Shown here piece by piece: positions 33,343 through 42,651 of a stretch of 64,000 bases of DNA. Below the pieces are notes generated by a model. The model was not told the origin of the DNA, ran no database searches, and worked only from the letters and a program-made list of their open reading frames with translations. The stretch comes from JBGZFC01 sp041846575. GTDB taxonomy: Bacteria > Bacteroidota > Bacteroidia > Bacteroidales > Dysgonomonadaceae. A program made the translations under genes and the position numbers. The stretch lies in assembly GCA_041846575.1 (NCBI GenBank), contig JBGZFC010000033.1, positions 1-64,000 of the forward strand. Direction: 5' to 3'. Numbering within the stretch: position 1 is the first letter of the stretch; every line of letters begins with the position of its first letter.

Positions 33343-34341
33343 ATGACTTTTTTAACAAACGAAAAACTTACTATTGTTGGTGCTGCCGGTATGATTGGCT
33401 CAAATATGGCACAAACAGCAGCTATGATGCGCCTTACACCCAATATTTGTCTGTACGACCCATTTGCTTTAGGCTTGGAAGGTGTGTATGAAGAGATGCG
33501 CCATTGCGGTTTTGATGGTATAAACTTCACTTTTACAACAGATATTAAAGAGGCATTTACCGATGCAAAATATATGATTTCTTCGGGAGGAGCACCACGC
33601 AAAGACGGTATGACTCGCGAAGATTTGCTGAAAGGAAATGCTGAAATTGCAGCACAATTAGGAAAAGATATCAAAGCATATTGTCCCGATTTAAAACAGT
33701 TGACCGTAATTTTCAACCCGGCTGATATTACCGGTTTGGTAGCTTTAATCCACTCAGGGTTGAAACCGGCTAACGTAACAACACTTGCCGGATTGGACAG
33801 CACTCGTCTGCAAAGTGAACTTGCGAAACATTTCGGAGTAAAACAGAGCGATGTAACCAATAGTCGCACTTATGGCGGACACGGCGAACAAATGGCTGTT
33901 TTTGCTTCAACTGCAAAAATCGAAGGAAAACCTTTGACTGAACTTATCGGTACTTCTAAGTTGACTAACGAAGATTGGGAAGCAATAAAACTTAACATTA
34001 CAAAAGGAGGAGCTAATATTATCAAGCTAAGAGGACGCTCATCTTTCCAAAGTCCGTCTTATGTTTCTGTTGAAATGATTCGCGCAGCAATGGGTGGCGA
34101 AGCTTTCAGATGGCCCTCTGGATGTTACGTGAATACACCCGAATTTTCAAATATTATGATGGCAATGGAAACCGAAATAACCAAAGATGGTGTTGTAATT
34201 AAAGAGACGAAAGGAACAGAAAGCGAAATGGCAGCCCTAAAAGAGAGTTACAGCCATTTGGTAAAACTTCGCGACGAGGTAATCAGCATGGGCATTATTC
34301 CGGCAGTTGCTGATTGGAAAACATTGAACCCAAATTTGTAA
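33343..34341 (+). CDS. mdh: Malate dehydrogenase
   Basis: A 332-residue NAD-dependent dehydrogenase of the LDH/MDH superfamily. The Rossmann glycine motif is GAAGMIGSN, followed by an acidic NAD-selective residue in LYDPFA. The substrate-binding arginine loop is GGAPRKDGMTRED, then NPADITG, and the catalytic His is in TYGGHGEQM. It interconverts malate and oxaloacetate; in anaerobic Bacteroidota it commonly works in the reductive branch toward fumarate and succinate. It is a single gene with its own promoter and a strong terminator. ATG start. Confidence 0.93.
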   Translation: MTFLTNEKLTIVGAAGMIGSNMAQTAAMMRLTPNICLYDPFALGLEGVYEEMRHCGFDGINFTFTTDIKEAFTDAKYMISSGGAPRKDGMTREDLLKGNAEIAAQLGKDIKAYCPDLKQLTVIFNPADITGLVALIHSGLKPANVTTLAGLDSTRLQSELAKHFGVKQSDVTNSRTYGGHGEQMAVFASTAKIEGKPLTELIGTSKLTNEDWEAIKLNITKGGANIIKLRGRSSFQSPSYVSVEMIRAAMGGEAFRWPSGCYVNTPEFSNIMMAMETEITKDGVVIKETKGTESEMAALKESYSHLVKLRDEVISMGIIPAVADWKTLNPNL

Positions 34342-34360
34342 TTTAATTAGTCCATATATT

Positions 34361-34396
34361 ATCAGCCGATTTTTAATAAAAATCGGCTGATTTTTT
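34361..34396 (+). terminator. Intrinsic terminator of mdh
   Basis: Perfect 14-bp arms (34361-34374 and 34378-34391, ATCAGCCGATTTTT/AAAAATCGGCTGAT) with a 3-base loop and a following T-run, 20 bases after the mdh stop. Confidence 0.93.
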
Positions 34397-34492
34397 ATGT
34401 AACTGTAAATAAATAGCCTACATTGCATTAAAATAGATACTTGTAAGGTTAAAAAAACGTACGGTAAAGTATCAATTTCGGTTATTTTATTG

Positions 34493-34500
34493 TACTTTTG
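34493..34500 (+). promoter_or_regulatory. Candidate promoter of the polysaccharide locus
   Basis: TACTTTTG matches TAnnTTTG, about 208 bases ahead of the first polysaccharide gene. The untranslated leader would be long, and I see no clear -33 box. Confidence 0.4.
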
Positions 34501-34528
34501 TTCATTTATTGATTTATAATATCAATAT

Positions 34529-34630
34529 ATGAACCATATCAGAGAAAAAACGATCATTTTAATTTTATTAAAAAAGGAATTAGAAGCCATATATATTTCT
34601 TTTTTTATTATGCAAGTACTGTGGAGATAG
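34529..34630 (+). CDS. Small leader ORF ahead of the polysaccharide locus
   Basis: A 33-codon frame (ATG to TAG, starting MNHIREKTIILILL) lies in the leader between the candidate promoter and the first gene. It is hydrophobic in the middle and resembles nothing I know. In AT-rich DNA this may be chance; its place in an otherwise empty leader is the only support. Confidence 0.15.
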   Translation: MNHIREKTIILILLKKELEAIYISFFIMQVLWR

Positions 34631-34707
34631 ATAATTCTATGTATCCAAAAAATAGATAATGTACTAAGTAAAAAACTCAATATTCAAAACTTAAAACTAT
34701 TAAATAT

Positions 34708-35832
34708 ATGCAATTCAGAGATTTAGTAAAACAATATAATGTATTAAAACCTGAAATAGACAAAGCAATGACAGATACCGCAGCCTCTGGCGGTTATATC
34801 ATGGGAAAAGCGGTAAAAGAGTTAGAAACTTCTTTGGCAGAATATGTAGGTGTAAAACACTGTATATCTTGCGCTAACGGTACAGATGCACTTACTCTTG
34901 CCCTCAAAGCATTTGGCGTTGGAGCGGGAGATGCAGTATTTGTACCCGATTTCACCTTTTTTGCATCGGCAGAGGTTGTCTCTTTGGAAGGCGCAACACC
35001 GGTTTTTATCGATGTAGATGAAAAAACTTTCAATATAGATGTAAAAAGTCTTGAGAAAGCCATTGAAAATACTTTACAAGAAGGAAAACTCACACCAAAA
35101 GTTATTATTACCGTTGATCTGTTCGGACTTCCGGCTGATTACTTCTCTGTGAAGAAAATCGCCGATAAATACAATCTTCTTATTTTGGAAGATGGGGCAC
35201 AAGGTTTTGGTGGCAGAATAAACGACCGTATGGCTTGCAGCTTCGGCGATATATCCACAACCTCATTTTTCCCAGCCAAACCTCTCGGTTGTTATGGCGA
35301 TGGCGGAGCTGTTTTTACCAATAACGATGAGTGGGCAAAACTAATAGATTCTTTCAGGGTACATGGTAAAGGCTCGTTCAAGTACGATAATGTTCGCATC
35401 GGCGTAAATTCCCGATTAGACACTATTCAGGCAGCTATTTTGCAAGTAAAATTAGAAGCCTTCAAAAATCACGAAGTAGAAGACATTAATAAAGCTGCCG
35501 CTCTATATACCGAGAAGTTGAAAGGAGTAGTAAAAACACCGATAATTCCGGAAGGATTCTATTCGAGCTGGGCACAATACACTATTCAACTGAAAAACAG
35601 AGATCAGAGAGACGCTTTGCAAGCATATCTGAAAGAACAAGGCATCCCCTCTATGGTATATTACCCAACTCCAATGCACGGACAAACGGCATATAAGTAT
35701 TTGAATTACCCTGCCGATAGTAATCCTGTTACACAACAACTATGCGACACAGTGCTGTCGTTGCCGATACATCCCTATATTACAAGTGATGATATAGAAA
35801 GAGTGTGTGCTGCTATTAATAGCCAAATATAA
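34708..35832 (+). CDS. DegT/DnrJ/EryC1-family sugar aminotransferase
   Basis: A 374-residue PLP-dependent nucleotide-sugar aminotransferase. Landmarks are NGTDALTLALKAFG, PDFTFFASAE, EDGAQGFGG and the lysine-bearing SFFPAKPLGCYGDGGA, followed by GVNSRLDTIQAAIL. The lysine motif is the WbpE/WlbC-like form, enzymes that aminate C3 of a UDP-3-keto uronic acid, but no dehydrogenase of that pathway is nearby, so the substrate is open. It is the first gene of the polysaccharide locus. ATG start. Confidence 0.88.
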   Translation: MQFRDLVKQYNVLKPEIDKAMTDTAASGGYIMGKAVKELETSLAEYVGVKHCISCANGTDALTLALKAFGVGAGDAVFVPDFTFFASAEVVSLEGATPVFIDVDEKTFNIDVKSLEKAIENTLQEGKLTPKVIITVDLFGLPADYFSVKKIADKYNLLILEDGAQGFGGRINDRMACSFGDISTTSFFPAKPLGCYGDGGAVFTNNDEWAKLIDSFRVHGKGSFKYDNVRIGVNSRLDTIQAAILQVKLEAFKNHEVEDINKAAALYTEKLKGVVKTPIIPEGFYSSWAQYTIQLKNRDQRDALQAYLKEQGIPSMVYYPTPMHGQTAYKYLNYPADSNPVTQQLCDTVLSLPIHPYITSDDIERVCAAINSQI

Positions 35833-35861
35833 GTTGATATATAGTTTTGAAAAAAGACAAT

Positions 35862-37127
35862 ATGCCTCTTATTCCAAAAAAAATTAAGGGATTATTACAA
35901 AATCCCTTTTTTAAAAACGTATCTATTCTGGCATCAGGATCCATAATAGGGCAACTTATTGTTGTTCTGGCGTCTCCTGTTCTCACAAGATTATTCTCTG
36001 TTGAATCGTTTGGAGTATTAGCGGTTTTTATCAGTGTAACTACCGTTTTAGCTCTATTTTCTACGGGTAGATATGAATTGGCTATTGTGCTTCCTAAAGA
36101 ATCTTCCAATGCCCTTAAATTGGTTAAGCTGATATTAAACATCGCCTTGGTTGTTTCTTTAATTCTACTTCTTTTAATAGTAATATTAAAGAATCTTTTT
36201 CAGATTAACGATTTAGCCGGATTTTTAAATAACAATTCAGCTTATATTGCTCCTCTTTATATTTTTTTCGTAGCTTTTTTTTCAGCTTTAAACTATTGGC
36301 ATCAACGAGAAAAGAGATATAAAATAATTACATTTGCATACGCATTACAAGTTATAACTAATACGGCAATTAGTCTTTTGCTTGGTTTTTTCAAAGTCGA
36401 AAACGGAATGATATGGGGATTAGTAATCGGCATGATGATTGCCTCACTTTATCTTTTGTCACATCAACGAACTTTAATAAACTCTGTAGTCGCAGAGAAA
36501 GATATTTTGCAGGTTGCCCGAAAGTACAAATCTTTTCCCCGATATATGACCTTGTCAGACCTATCTTTGAATGCAAATCAACAACTAACTCCCATTTTAT
36601 TCTCTGTTTTTTACAGTACTACTATCGTAGGGCACTACTCGTTGGCAAATAAAATGTTACGGCTTCCAAATATCATTATCGCCGGCTCAATAGCTAATGT
36701 ATTTAGGAATGAAGCTATTGATGAATTGAGAGAACATGGGAATTGTATATGTTTATATAAATCAACTTTCAAGAGACTTCTGTTTTTATCATTTCCGGTA
36801 TATCTGTCTCTTTTCATCATTTCTCCGTGGGCTTTTGAGTTCTTCTTCGGTAGTAATTGGACAACCGCCGGAATGTTTGCCCGAATACTTTCATTTTTTT
36901 TATTTATAGAATTTATAGCAACACCTCTAAACACACTCTTTTATGTAAGAGAAAAACAGCGAAAATTAATGTTTTTACAGACACTCAATTTTTGCATAAG
37001 TGTAGGCATGATATTTATAGGTTACATAATTTTGAATGACCCATATACATCGCTTATTTTATACGCAACAAATGCTTGTATATTCAATATTATCCTTTTA
37101 TTCTCTTCTTATCAGTTAGCAAAATAA
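35862..37127 (+). CDS. wzx: Polysaccharide flippase, Wzx-like
   Basis: The 421-residue integral membrane protein of the MOP/MATE-like polysaccharide-transport family has about 12 predicted spans. It opens with FKNVSILASGSIIGQLIVVLASPVL and contains FSVESFGVLAVFIS and TGRYELAIVLPK, a typical Wzx start. It would flip undecaprenyl-linked repeat units across the inner membrane. The longest frame starts with TTG at 35847; ATG at 35862 gives the expected N-terminus. It follows the aminotransferase after 29 bases. Confidence 0.88.
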   Translation: MPLIPKKIKGLLQNPFFKNVSILASGSIIGQLIVVLASPVLTRLFSVESFGVLAVFISVTTVLALFSTGRYELAIVLPKESSNALKLVKLILNIALVVSLILLLLIVILKNLFQINDLAGFLNNNSAYIAPLYIFFVAFFSALNYWHQREKRYKIITFAYALQVITNTAISLLLGFFKVENGMIWGLVIGMMIASLYLLSHQRTLINSVVAEKDILQVARKYKSFPRYMTLSDLSLNANQQLTPILFSVFYSTTIVGHYSLANKMLRLPNIIIAGSIANVFRNEAIDELREHGNCICLYKSTFKRLLFLSFPVYLSLFIISPWAFEFFFGSNWTTAGMFARILSFFLFIEFIATPLNTLFYVREKQRKLMFLQTLNFCISVGMIFIGYIILNDPYTSLILYATNACIFNIILLFSSYQLAK

Positions 37128-37183
37128 TAATTGCAATAATTATCTCAATAACTCGTTGAATATATAAAATAAAGAAATATTTT

Positions 37184-38554
37184 ATGTCTGATTTTACAAT
37201 CTCGGAACAAAAACGAGAGAAGCCACTTATCAAGTTTCTGTTTTCTTTGATTTTTGTTATTTCGTATCACTTTATACACACTCAATATTTAGTCCCTATG
37301 TGGAACTATTTAGGCTATAATTTGCGCCCATTAAATATCTACGAAATAACACTTACGTATGTAATGGCTATACTTCCTATCTTTTTCTATTCCGGAATTC
37401 GTAAAGTATCAAGTTTCTTGGCAATAGTCATATATTTAATGGCTTATGTACCTATCATCATGACATTACATAACACTATACAGTTTTCCTATTCTCAAAT
37501 ATTTGAATATCAATTTGTACTGATGTTATCTATGATAACTCTTTTTGTTGTAGATAAATTCTCAAACAATAAAGAAGCTAGCATTAAATCTAAAATACCG
37601 ATGGCTTTTTTCCATGCTTTTGCATTGGTCGTTTCGGCATATCTACTAATTTACTTTGCCGGCAATATGCGCTTTGTCGGTTTGGAAGAAATATATGCTT
37701 TAAGAGTGTCTAATGCTGCAATTGCAAATCCGGTTGCCGGCTACTTTATAATGTGGTCAACTTATTTTATTTTCCCTATATATCTGTCAATGGGTTTTGT
37801 ATTTCGCAATAAACTATACGTTCTCATTGGGATATTGGGTGAAATAATGATCTTTATGATTGATGGCTCGAAGGCAAGTTTGAGTATTCCTATCATTATT
37901 TATGCGTTATATTGGGTAATGAAACGCGATCGGAAAATAAGTTTTTTCCAACTCCTTTCGATAAGCATTGTTGTTTTTTCTCTTATATCTTATTTTACAA
38001 AAGACAGCCTATTTATTCTTGGATCTATTTTCTTAATGCGAACACTCAGCATGCCGGGTAGCTTGTTTGCAGAATATGCTATATTCTTTTCCAACAATGA
38101 GTACACCTATTATTCACATATTGGCATTGTAAATAGCATTACTCAAACTTATCCTTATGGTAACGAGTCAATAGGGCAAGTTATCGGTTGGGCTGCATAC
38201 GGCGACCCTACCAATGCAAATGCTAATTTTTGGGCTACCGATGGTATCGCATCAGCAGGTCTATTGGGTGTTATTATAATAACTATAGTACTGTTTTTCT
38301 TTTTCTTGCTATTAAATAAATATATTTCCGTAGAGAAATCTAAATTGAATGTATTGGCATTTTCCGGTTCAGCATTTACACTTTTAAACGCATCTTTTTT
38401 TACAACTTTACTTTCGGGAGGAATGCTTGGTGTCTTTTTATTCCTTCTGTTTTTTGATTTCGAAAAGGAAGATAAAAAAAATAAAAAAAACAAGAATAAT
38501 TATATACAAAATGAAAATAGTGATGTTGCAGGATTTTTTGGGGGTGGATTGTAG
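37184..38554 (+). CDS. wzy: O-antigen/capsule polymerase, Wzy-like
   Basis: A 456-residue hydrophobic protein with about 11-12 predicted membrane spans, a large periplasmic loop (about residues 285-370, holding HIGIVNSITQTYP and GDPTNANANFWATDG) and a Lys/Asn-rich end. Sequence motifs are weak, as usual for Wzy, but size, topology and place between Wzx and glycosyltransferases fit the polymerase that joins repeat units. The last 44 bases overlap the next gene in another frame. ATG start. Confidence 0.78.
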   Translation: MSDFTISEQKREKPLIKFLFSLIFVISYHFIHTQYLVPMWNYLGYNLRPLNIYEITLTYVMAILPIFFYSGIRKVSSFLAIVIYLMAYVPIIMTLHNTIQFSYSQIFEYQFVLMLSMITLFVVDKFSNNKEASIKSKIPMAFFHAFALVVSAYLLIYFAGNMRFVGLEEIYALRVSNAAIANPVAGYFIMWSTYFIFPIYLSMGFVFRNKLYVLIGILGEIMIFMIDGSKASLSIPIIIYALYWVMKRDRKISFFQLLSISIVVFSLISYFTKDSLFILGSIFLMRTLSMPGSLFAEYAIFFSNNEYTYYSHIGIVNSITQTYPYGNESIGQVIGWAAYGDPTNANANFWATDGIASAGLLGVIIITIVLFFFFLLLNKYISVEKSKLNVLAFSGSAFTLLNASFFTTLLSGGMLGVFLFLLFFDFEKEDKKNKKNKNNYIQNENSDVAGFFGGGL

Positions 38555-39683
38555 CTACCAAGAAAATTTACTTACAGAATATTATGTAAAGATGGGATGT
38601 CAGGTAACGGTTATTTCTTCTACTTTTGAGTCTATTTTCGATTATGTAAATGATAGACACAATCCAAAATTAGGAAAAAAAATTGAAAATTATAAAGGTG
38701 GAAAAATCATTAGACTTCCATATCAACTAAATATTCTTAATAAGTTAAGAAGGCATAAAGGTGTTTATGAAATTTTAGAAGCAGAAAAACCGGACTTAAT
38801 CTTTTTGCATGACATCCATTTAAACATTGCTGAAGCTGCACGTTACAAGAAAAAACATACAAAATGCAAAGTTATTATGGATTTCCATACAGACTATTCC
38901 AATTCGGCCAAAAATTGGGTTTCTTTAAATATATTACACAAAATAATACGTAAACAGATTTTATATAGATATATTGGATGTATAGACAAGTTTTTTCCCA
39001 TTACACCTCCCAGTGCCGAATTTTTAAATGAAGTATATGATGTTCCTTTTAATAGAATGGAGTTATTACCTTTGGGGTGTGATTATGATCTTTCGCTACA
39101 ATTAATGGAAAAAACGAACCGAAATCCGTTGAAAGAAAAATTTAATATTAAAGAAAATGATTTTGTGATAATAAGTGGAGGCAAATTGGAAGCGTCAAAA
39201 AAAACCGATTTATTGATTGATGCATTAAAAATGATTGAAAATAATCGAAAAATACATTTGATTGTTTTTGGTGCTCCACGGAAAGGAGAAGAACATTATT
39301 ACGACAATTTAATTGAAGATAGTCAAAATCTTAATTCTCACTTTACCGGTTGGCTACCAACTGAGAAAATTTTAGAGTTAATGCTTATAGCTAATATTGC
39401 CGTATATCCGGCGAGTCAGTCCGTTTTGTGGCAACAATCAATAGGAATGCACCTACCTTTAATTGTAGGTGATATAGGAGGTCAAAGTGCGGAATACCTG
39501 AATAGAGAGAACAATGTAATCGTATTGCCAAAAGACGAAATTAATGTAAAAAGCATAGCAGGACACATACAAAAAATAATGAATTCTCCCGAACTTGAAA
39601 CATCTATGCGAGAAGGAGCAAAAAATGTGGCTGCTAAAATCTTGGATTATAGAATAATATGCAACAGAACTTTAAGGGTATAA
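38511..39683 (+). CDS. Glycosyltransferase family 4-like protein
   Basis: A 390-residue GT-B-type glycosyltransferase. The N-terminal half opens with IVMLQDFLGVDCSYQENLLTEYY and has LIFLHDIHLNIAEAARY. The C-terminal GT4 domain has ISGGKLEASKKTDLLIDAL and LIVFGAPRKGEE, then an acceptor or nucleotide-binding region AVYPASQSVLWQQSIGMHLPLIV. The frame is open further upstream inside wzy, but ATG at 38511 (MKIVMLQ) is the natural start. It overlaps the wzy end by 44 bases, which suggests coupled translation. Donor and acceptor sugars cannot be told. Confidence 0.83.
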   Translation: MKIVMLQDFLGVDCSYQENLLTEYYVKMGCQVTVISSTFESIFDYVNDRHNPKLGKKIENYKGGKIIRLPYQLNILNKLRRHKGVYEILEAEKPDLIFLHDIHLNIAEAARYKKKHTKCKVIMDFHTDYSNSAKNWVSLNILHKIIRKQILYRYIGCIDKFFPITPPSAEFLNEVYDVPFNRMELLPLGCDYDLSLQLMEKTNRNPLKEKFNIKENDFVIISGGKLEASKKTDLLIDALKMIENNRKIHLIVFGAPRKGEEHYYDNLIEDSQNLNSHFTGWLPTEKILELMLIANIAVYPASQSVLWQQSIGMHLPLIVGDIGGQSAEYLNRENNVIVLPKDEINVKSIAGHIQKIMNSPELETSMREGAKNVAAKILDYRIICNRTLRV

Positions 39684-39784
39684 TAATCATTATGTTTTTC
39701 AAAATTGTTGTAAAATAGAGGTCGAATAATTCAATAAAAAGAAAAAATTACCGAACAATAAATATTTATAGACAAAAATGCGAT

Positions 39785-41248
39785 ATGAAAAAGAAGTTTA
39801 ATATTCTTATAGTTTTGTTGTTAACACACACAATAGTATCTTTGGCAAATGTTATACAAGCACAAAGCAGTGATACTATTATTTTGAGATTACAACCCTC
39901 AAAAGATTGCACTGCGCAAGTTCAGAATGCTTTGTCCCACAATACCAACAAGTGGTTGCATATAATCATAGATGGTACTTTTTTTCTTAATCAAGCAGTA
40001 GAAACAAAAAAAGATAGAACTATTATAGAGTTTACCCCAAATTCAAAGTTTGTGTTTCAAAATTCACAATCCAGCGGTATAACAATCAAAAACAACAACT
40101 GCATTGTTAAAAACGGGAAAATACAAGGAAACGGAACTTCTTCTAAATCATTCTATCAAGGATATGGAATACTCATTCATGGGGTGGACAATTGTTTAAT
40201 ATCCAATATGACTTTCGAAAAAATAAGCGGCAATAATATATTGTTACTTCAAACTAAAAAAGGTTGTAATAACAATCAAATTAGAAATAACACTATAATT
40301 AATCCAGTTTTTGATTTGGGTGTCAATGGAGATGAAGCAGGAATATTGTTAGGATATTCAGGTTATGGCTATTCACACAACAATAATATAATAGAAAATA
40401 ATTTTATAGATGGAGGTGATGTTTTAAAAATTGGAGTTGGAATTATTGGACATGGTAAAGGAAATGTATTCAGAGGGAATAATATTCAAAATCTCAGAAA
40501 TTATGGAATTATTTCCTATGAATCTGAATTTACAGATGTGAACTTGTCAGAGTCAATTATAGATAATAACACGATTCGCAATATTGGTGAAGTTGGAAGA
40601 AGCAAAACCCCAAAAGGTATGGGAATTTATTTAATGAAATCAAACAATTCATTAGTATCAGAAAACAAAGTATATAACACGTTAAGAAATTCTGATCAAA
40701 ATGAGACCTTAAGTCCGGGTGCAATTTCTATTAGTGCATCCCCAAACACAATTGTACGTAACAATGTAGTTGACGGATCATTTATGTATGGTATTACTAG
40801 TGATTATAGCTTCAATTCAAAGTTTATAAACAATATTATATCTAACACTCGAAAATCCGGAGCCTATTTTATAAACATGAACAATATCATTGTAAAGGGA
40901 AATTCCTTTAGAAATATTGGAGAAGTTGTACTAAAAGGGTATTTTGAAGACACCTCTTTGCAGTATATTAAAGACCAAATGAGAATAGATACATATAAAA
41001 ACATTCGAACAGGGAATAATTTTATAATCAGTGAAAACTCTTTCTATACTGATCAAAATGTGTTGTTTTTTACAGGTTCCGATCCTGATAAGAGTAAAAA
41101 ATATAAAGGAAATAGAATTGCAAGAAATAAATTTGAAAATAATAGAATTATCGGAAACAACAAAAGACCTTTAAATGAGAAAATAGCTTTCAGGATAGAA
41201 GATAGTGGCTCTAATATAGTTAGAAACAATGAGTTTTTAACTAATTAA
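39785..41248 (+). CDS. Secreted right-handed beta-helix protein
   Basis: A 487-residue protein with a signal peptide (MKKKFNILIVLLLTHTIVSLANVIQAQ). About 400 residues of pectate-lyase-like beta-helix coils follow: repeated N-NxI-x-N and G-I-x(2) turns such as NNQIRNNTIINPV, NIIENNFIDGG and NSLVSENKVYNT. Proteins of this fold in polysaccharide loci include lyases, C5-epimerases and NosD-like proteins. I cannot pick out a catalytic set, so the function is open. It would act in the periplasm or outside. It is preceded by a 100-base gap inside the locus. ATG start. Confidence 0.8.
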   Translation: MKKKFNILIVLLLTHTIVSLANVIQAQSSDTIILRLQPSKDCTAQVQNALSHNTNKWLHIIIDGTFFLNQAVETKKDRTIIEFTPNSKFVFQNSQSSGITIKNNNCIVKNGKIQGNGTSSKSFYQGYGILIHGVDNCLISNMTFEKISGNNILLLQTKKGCNNNQIRNNTIINPVFDLGVNGDEAGILLGYSGYGYSHNNNIIENNFIDGGDVLKIGVGIIGHGKGNVFRGNNIQNLRNYGIISYESEFTDVNLSESIIDNNTIRNIGEVGRSKTPKGMGIYLMKSNNSLVSENKVYNTLRNSDQNETLSPGAISISASPNTIVRNNVVDGSFMYGITSDYSFNSKFINNIISNTRKSGAYFINMNNIIVKGNSFRNIGEVVLKGYFEDTSLQYIKDQMRIDTYKNIRTGNNFIISENSFYTDQNVLFFTGSDPDKSKKYKGNRIARNKFENNRIIGNNKRPLNEKIAFRIEDSGSNIVRNNEFLTN

Positions 41249-41287
41249 CATTACTATAATAATTAAATTAATAATTTATAAACAGTT

Positions 41288-42505
41288 ATGCCCAGATTAC
41301 TACAAATAGACTCTTGTTTAGGAATTTTATCAACAGGACATATAACAGAGAGTATCGGTAAGCTTGCGACAGAACAAGGTTGGGATTGTTACATAGGTCA
41401 CGGTGCAAGATATGTCGGAAAAAGTTCGATGAAATCGTATCAGGTTTCTTCAAAATTCGAAGAATATCTCCATTATACTCATAGTTTGCTATTTGATAGA
41501 CATGGTTTAGGTTCTGTAGCTGCAACCAAAAGATTTATTAAGCTAATTGAAGAAAAAATAAAACCGGATATCATCCATTTGCATTGTATTCATGGCTATT
41601 ATCTCAATTATCAGATATTATTTGAATATTTAAGAAAAATAACTATACCTGTAGTATGGACATTTCATGATTGTTGGTCTTTTACAGGACACTGTTCATA
41701 TTTTGACAATATAAATTGTGATCGATGGAAAACAATGTGTTATGCATGTCCAAATAGAAAAGATTATCCTAAAGCCATAGGGTTTGACAATTCTTCTAAT
41801 AATTTCAATCGCAAGAAGAGAATTTTTAATTCAGTTGAAAACATGACGATTGTCACTGTTTCGAATTGGGTTGCAGATTTAGTAAAATCTTCTTTTCTTA
41901 AAAAGAAAAATATACAAGTTATTTATAATGGTATAGATCTCTCCGTTTTTAAACCAACTCCATTAGAAAATAAAAACTTAACTGCTTTATTTAAGGATAA
42001 ATTTATTATTTTAGCAGTGGCTTCACACTGGTCAGAACGAAAAGGTTTTGACGATTTTTTAAAAATGAGTCAGTTGCTTTCCGATGATGAGTTAATTGTA
42101 CTAGTAGGTTTGTCAGAAGACTTGATAAAAAAGTTACCAAGTAATATTATAGGACTTGAAAGAACTACTTGTCAGAAAGAATTAGCGGCGTTATATTCAC
42201 GAGCTGATGTTCTTGTTAGTTTTTCTTTTGCAGAGACCTTTGGACTTACTATTGTTGAAAGTTTTGCATGTGGAACTCCGGTTGTTGTATATGACAATAC
42301 AGCTCCTCCATCTTTTGTAACAAATGAAACCGGTTTCGTCGTTGAAGATAAAAAATGGAGAGTTGCCTATGACGCAATTAAGAACATTAAAACAAAAGGG
42401 AAAGAATTTTATACTGATTATTGTATATCAGAAGCAAAAGAAAAATATGATATAAAGAATAATTTTCAACAGTACATTGAGTTATATAATCAATTATTAA
42501 AGTAA
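41288..42505 (+). CDS. Glycosyltransferase family 4
   Basis: A 405-residue GT-B glycosyltransferase. The N-terminal domain has the DIIHLHCIHGYYLNYQ block and WTFHDCWSFTGHC, with a small Cys cluster (CSYFDNINC and CYAC) often seen in this WcaC-like branch. The C-terminal GT4 domain has VIYNGIDLSVFKP, AVASHWSERKGF and the donor-binding E-x7-E as ETFGLTIVESFACGTPVVV. It is a retaining enzyme by family. Its acceptor in the repeat unit is unknown. It is 39 bases after the beta-helix gene. ATG start. Confidence 0.9.
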   Translation: MPRLLQIDSCLGILSTGHITESIGKLATEQGWDCYIGHGARYVGKSSMKSYQVSSKFEEYLHYTHSLLFDRHGLGSVAATKRFIKLIEEKIKPDIIHLHCIHGYYLNYQILFEYLRKITIPVVWTFHDCWSFTGHCSYFDNINCDRWKTMCYACPNRKDYPKAIGFDNSSNNFNRKKRIFNSVENMTIVTVSNWVADLVKSSFLKKKNIQVIYNGIDLSVFKPTPLENKNLTALFKDKFIILAVASHWSERKGFDDFLKMSQLLSDDELIVLVGLSEDLIKKLPSNIIGLERTTCQKELAALYSRADVLVSFSFAETFGLTIVESFACGTPVVVYDNTAPPSFVTNETGFVVEDKKWRVAYDAIKNIKTKGKEFYTDYCISEAKEKYDIKNNFQQYIELYNQLLK

Positions 42506-42651
42506 ATAATCAGTCTATCTTTTAAAACTCTTATTAATAATCATTGTTTCAATTTTCGTCCAATTTTTGTATAAAACAAATTCCTCAAAAATAAAGAATA
42601 TATCGATTGATAAAACACTTTATTAAATAATTAGTCTTAAACAGTCAAAGT

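Noticed and set aside
34361..34707. Invertible capsule promoter
   Set aside because: The only strong inverted repeat here is the mdh terminator; no pair of recombinase-type repeats brackets the candidate promoter and no invertase gene is nearby.
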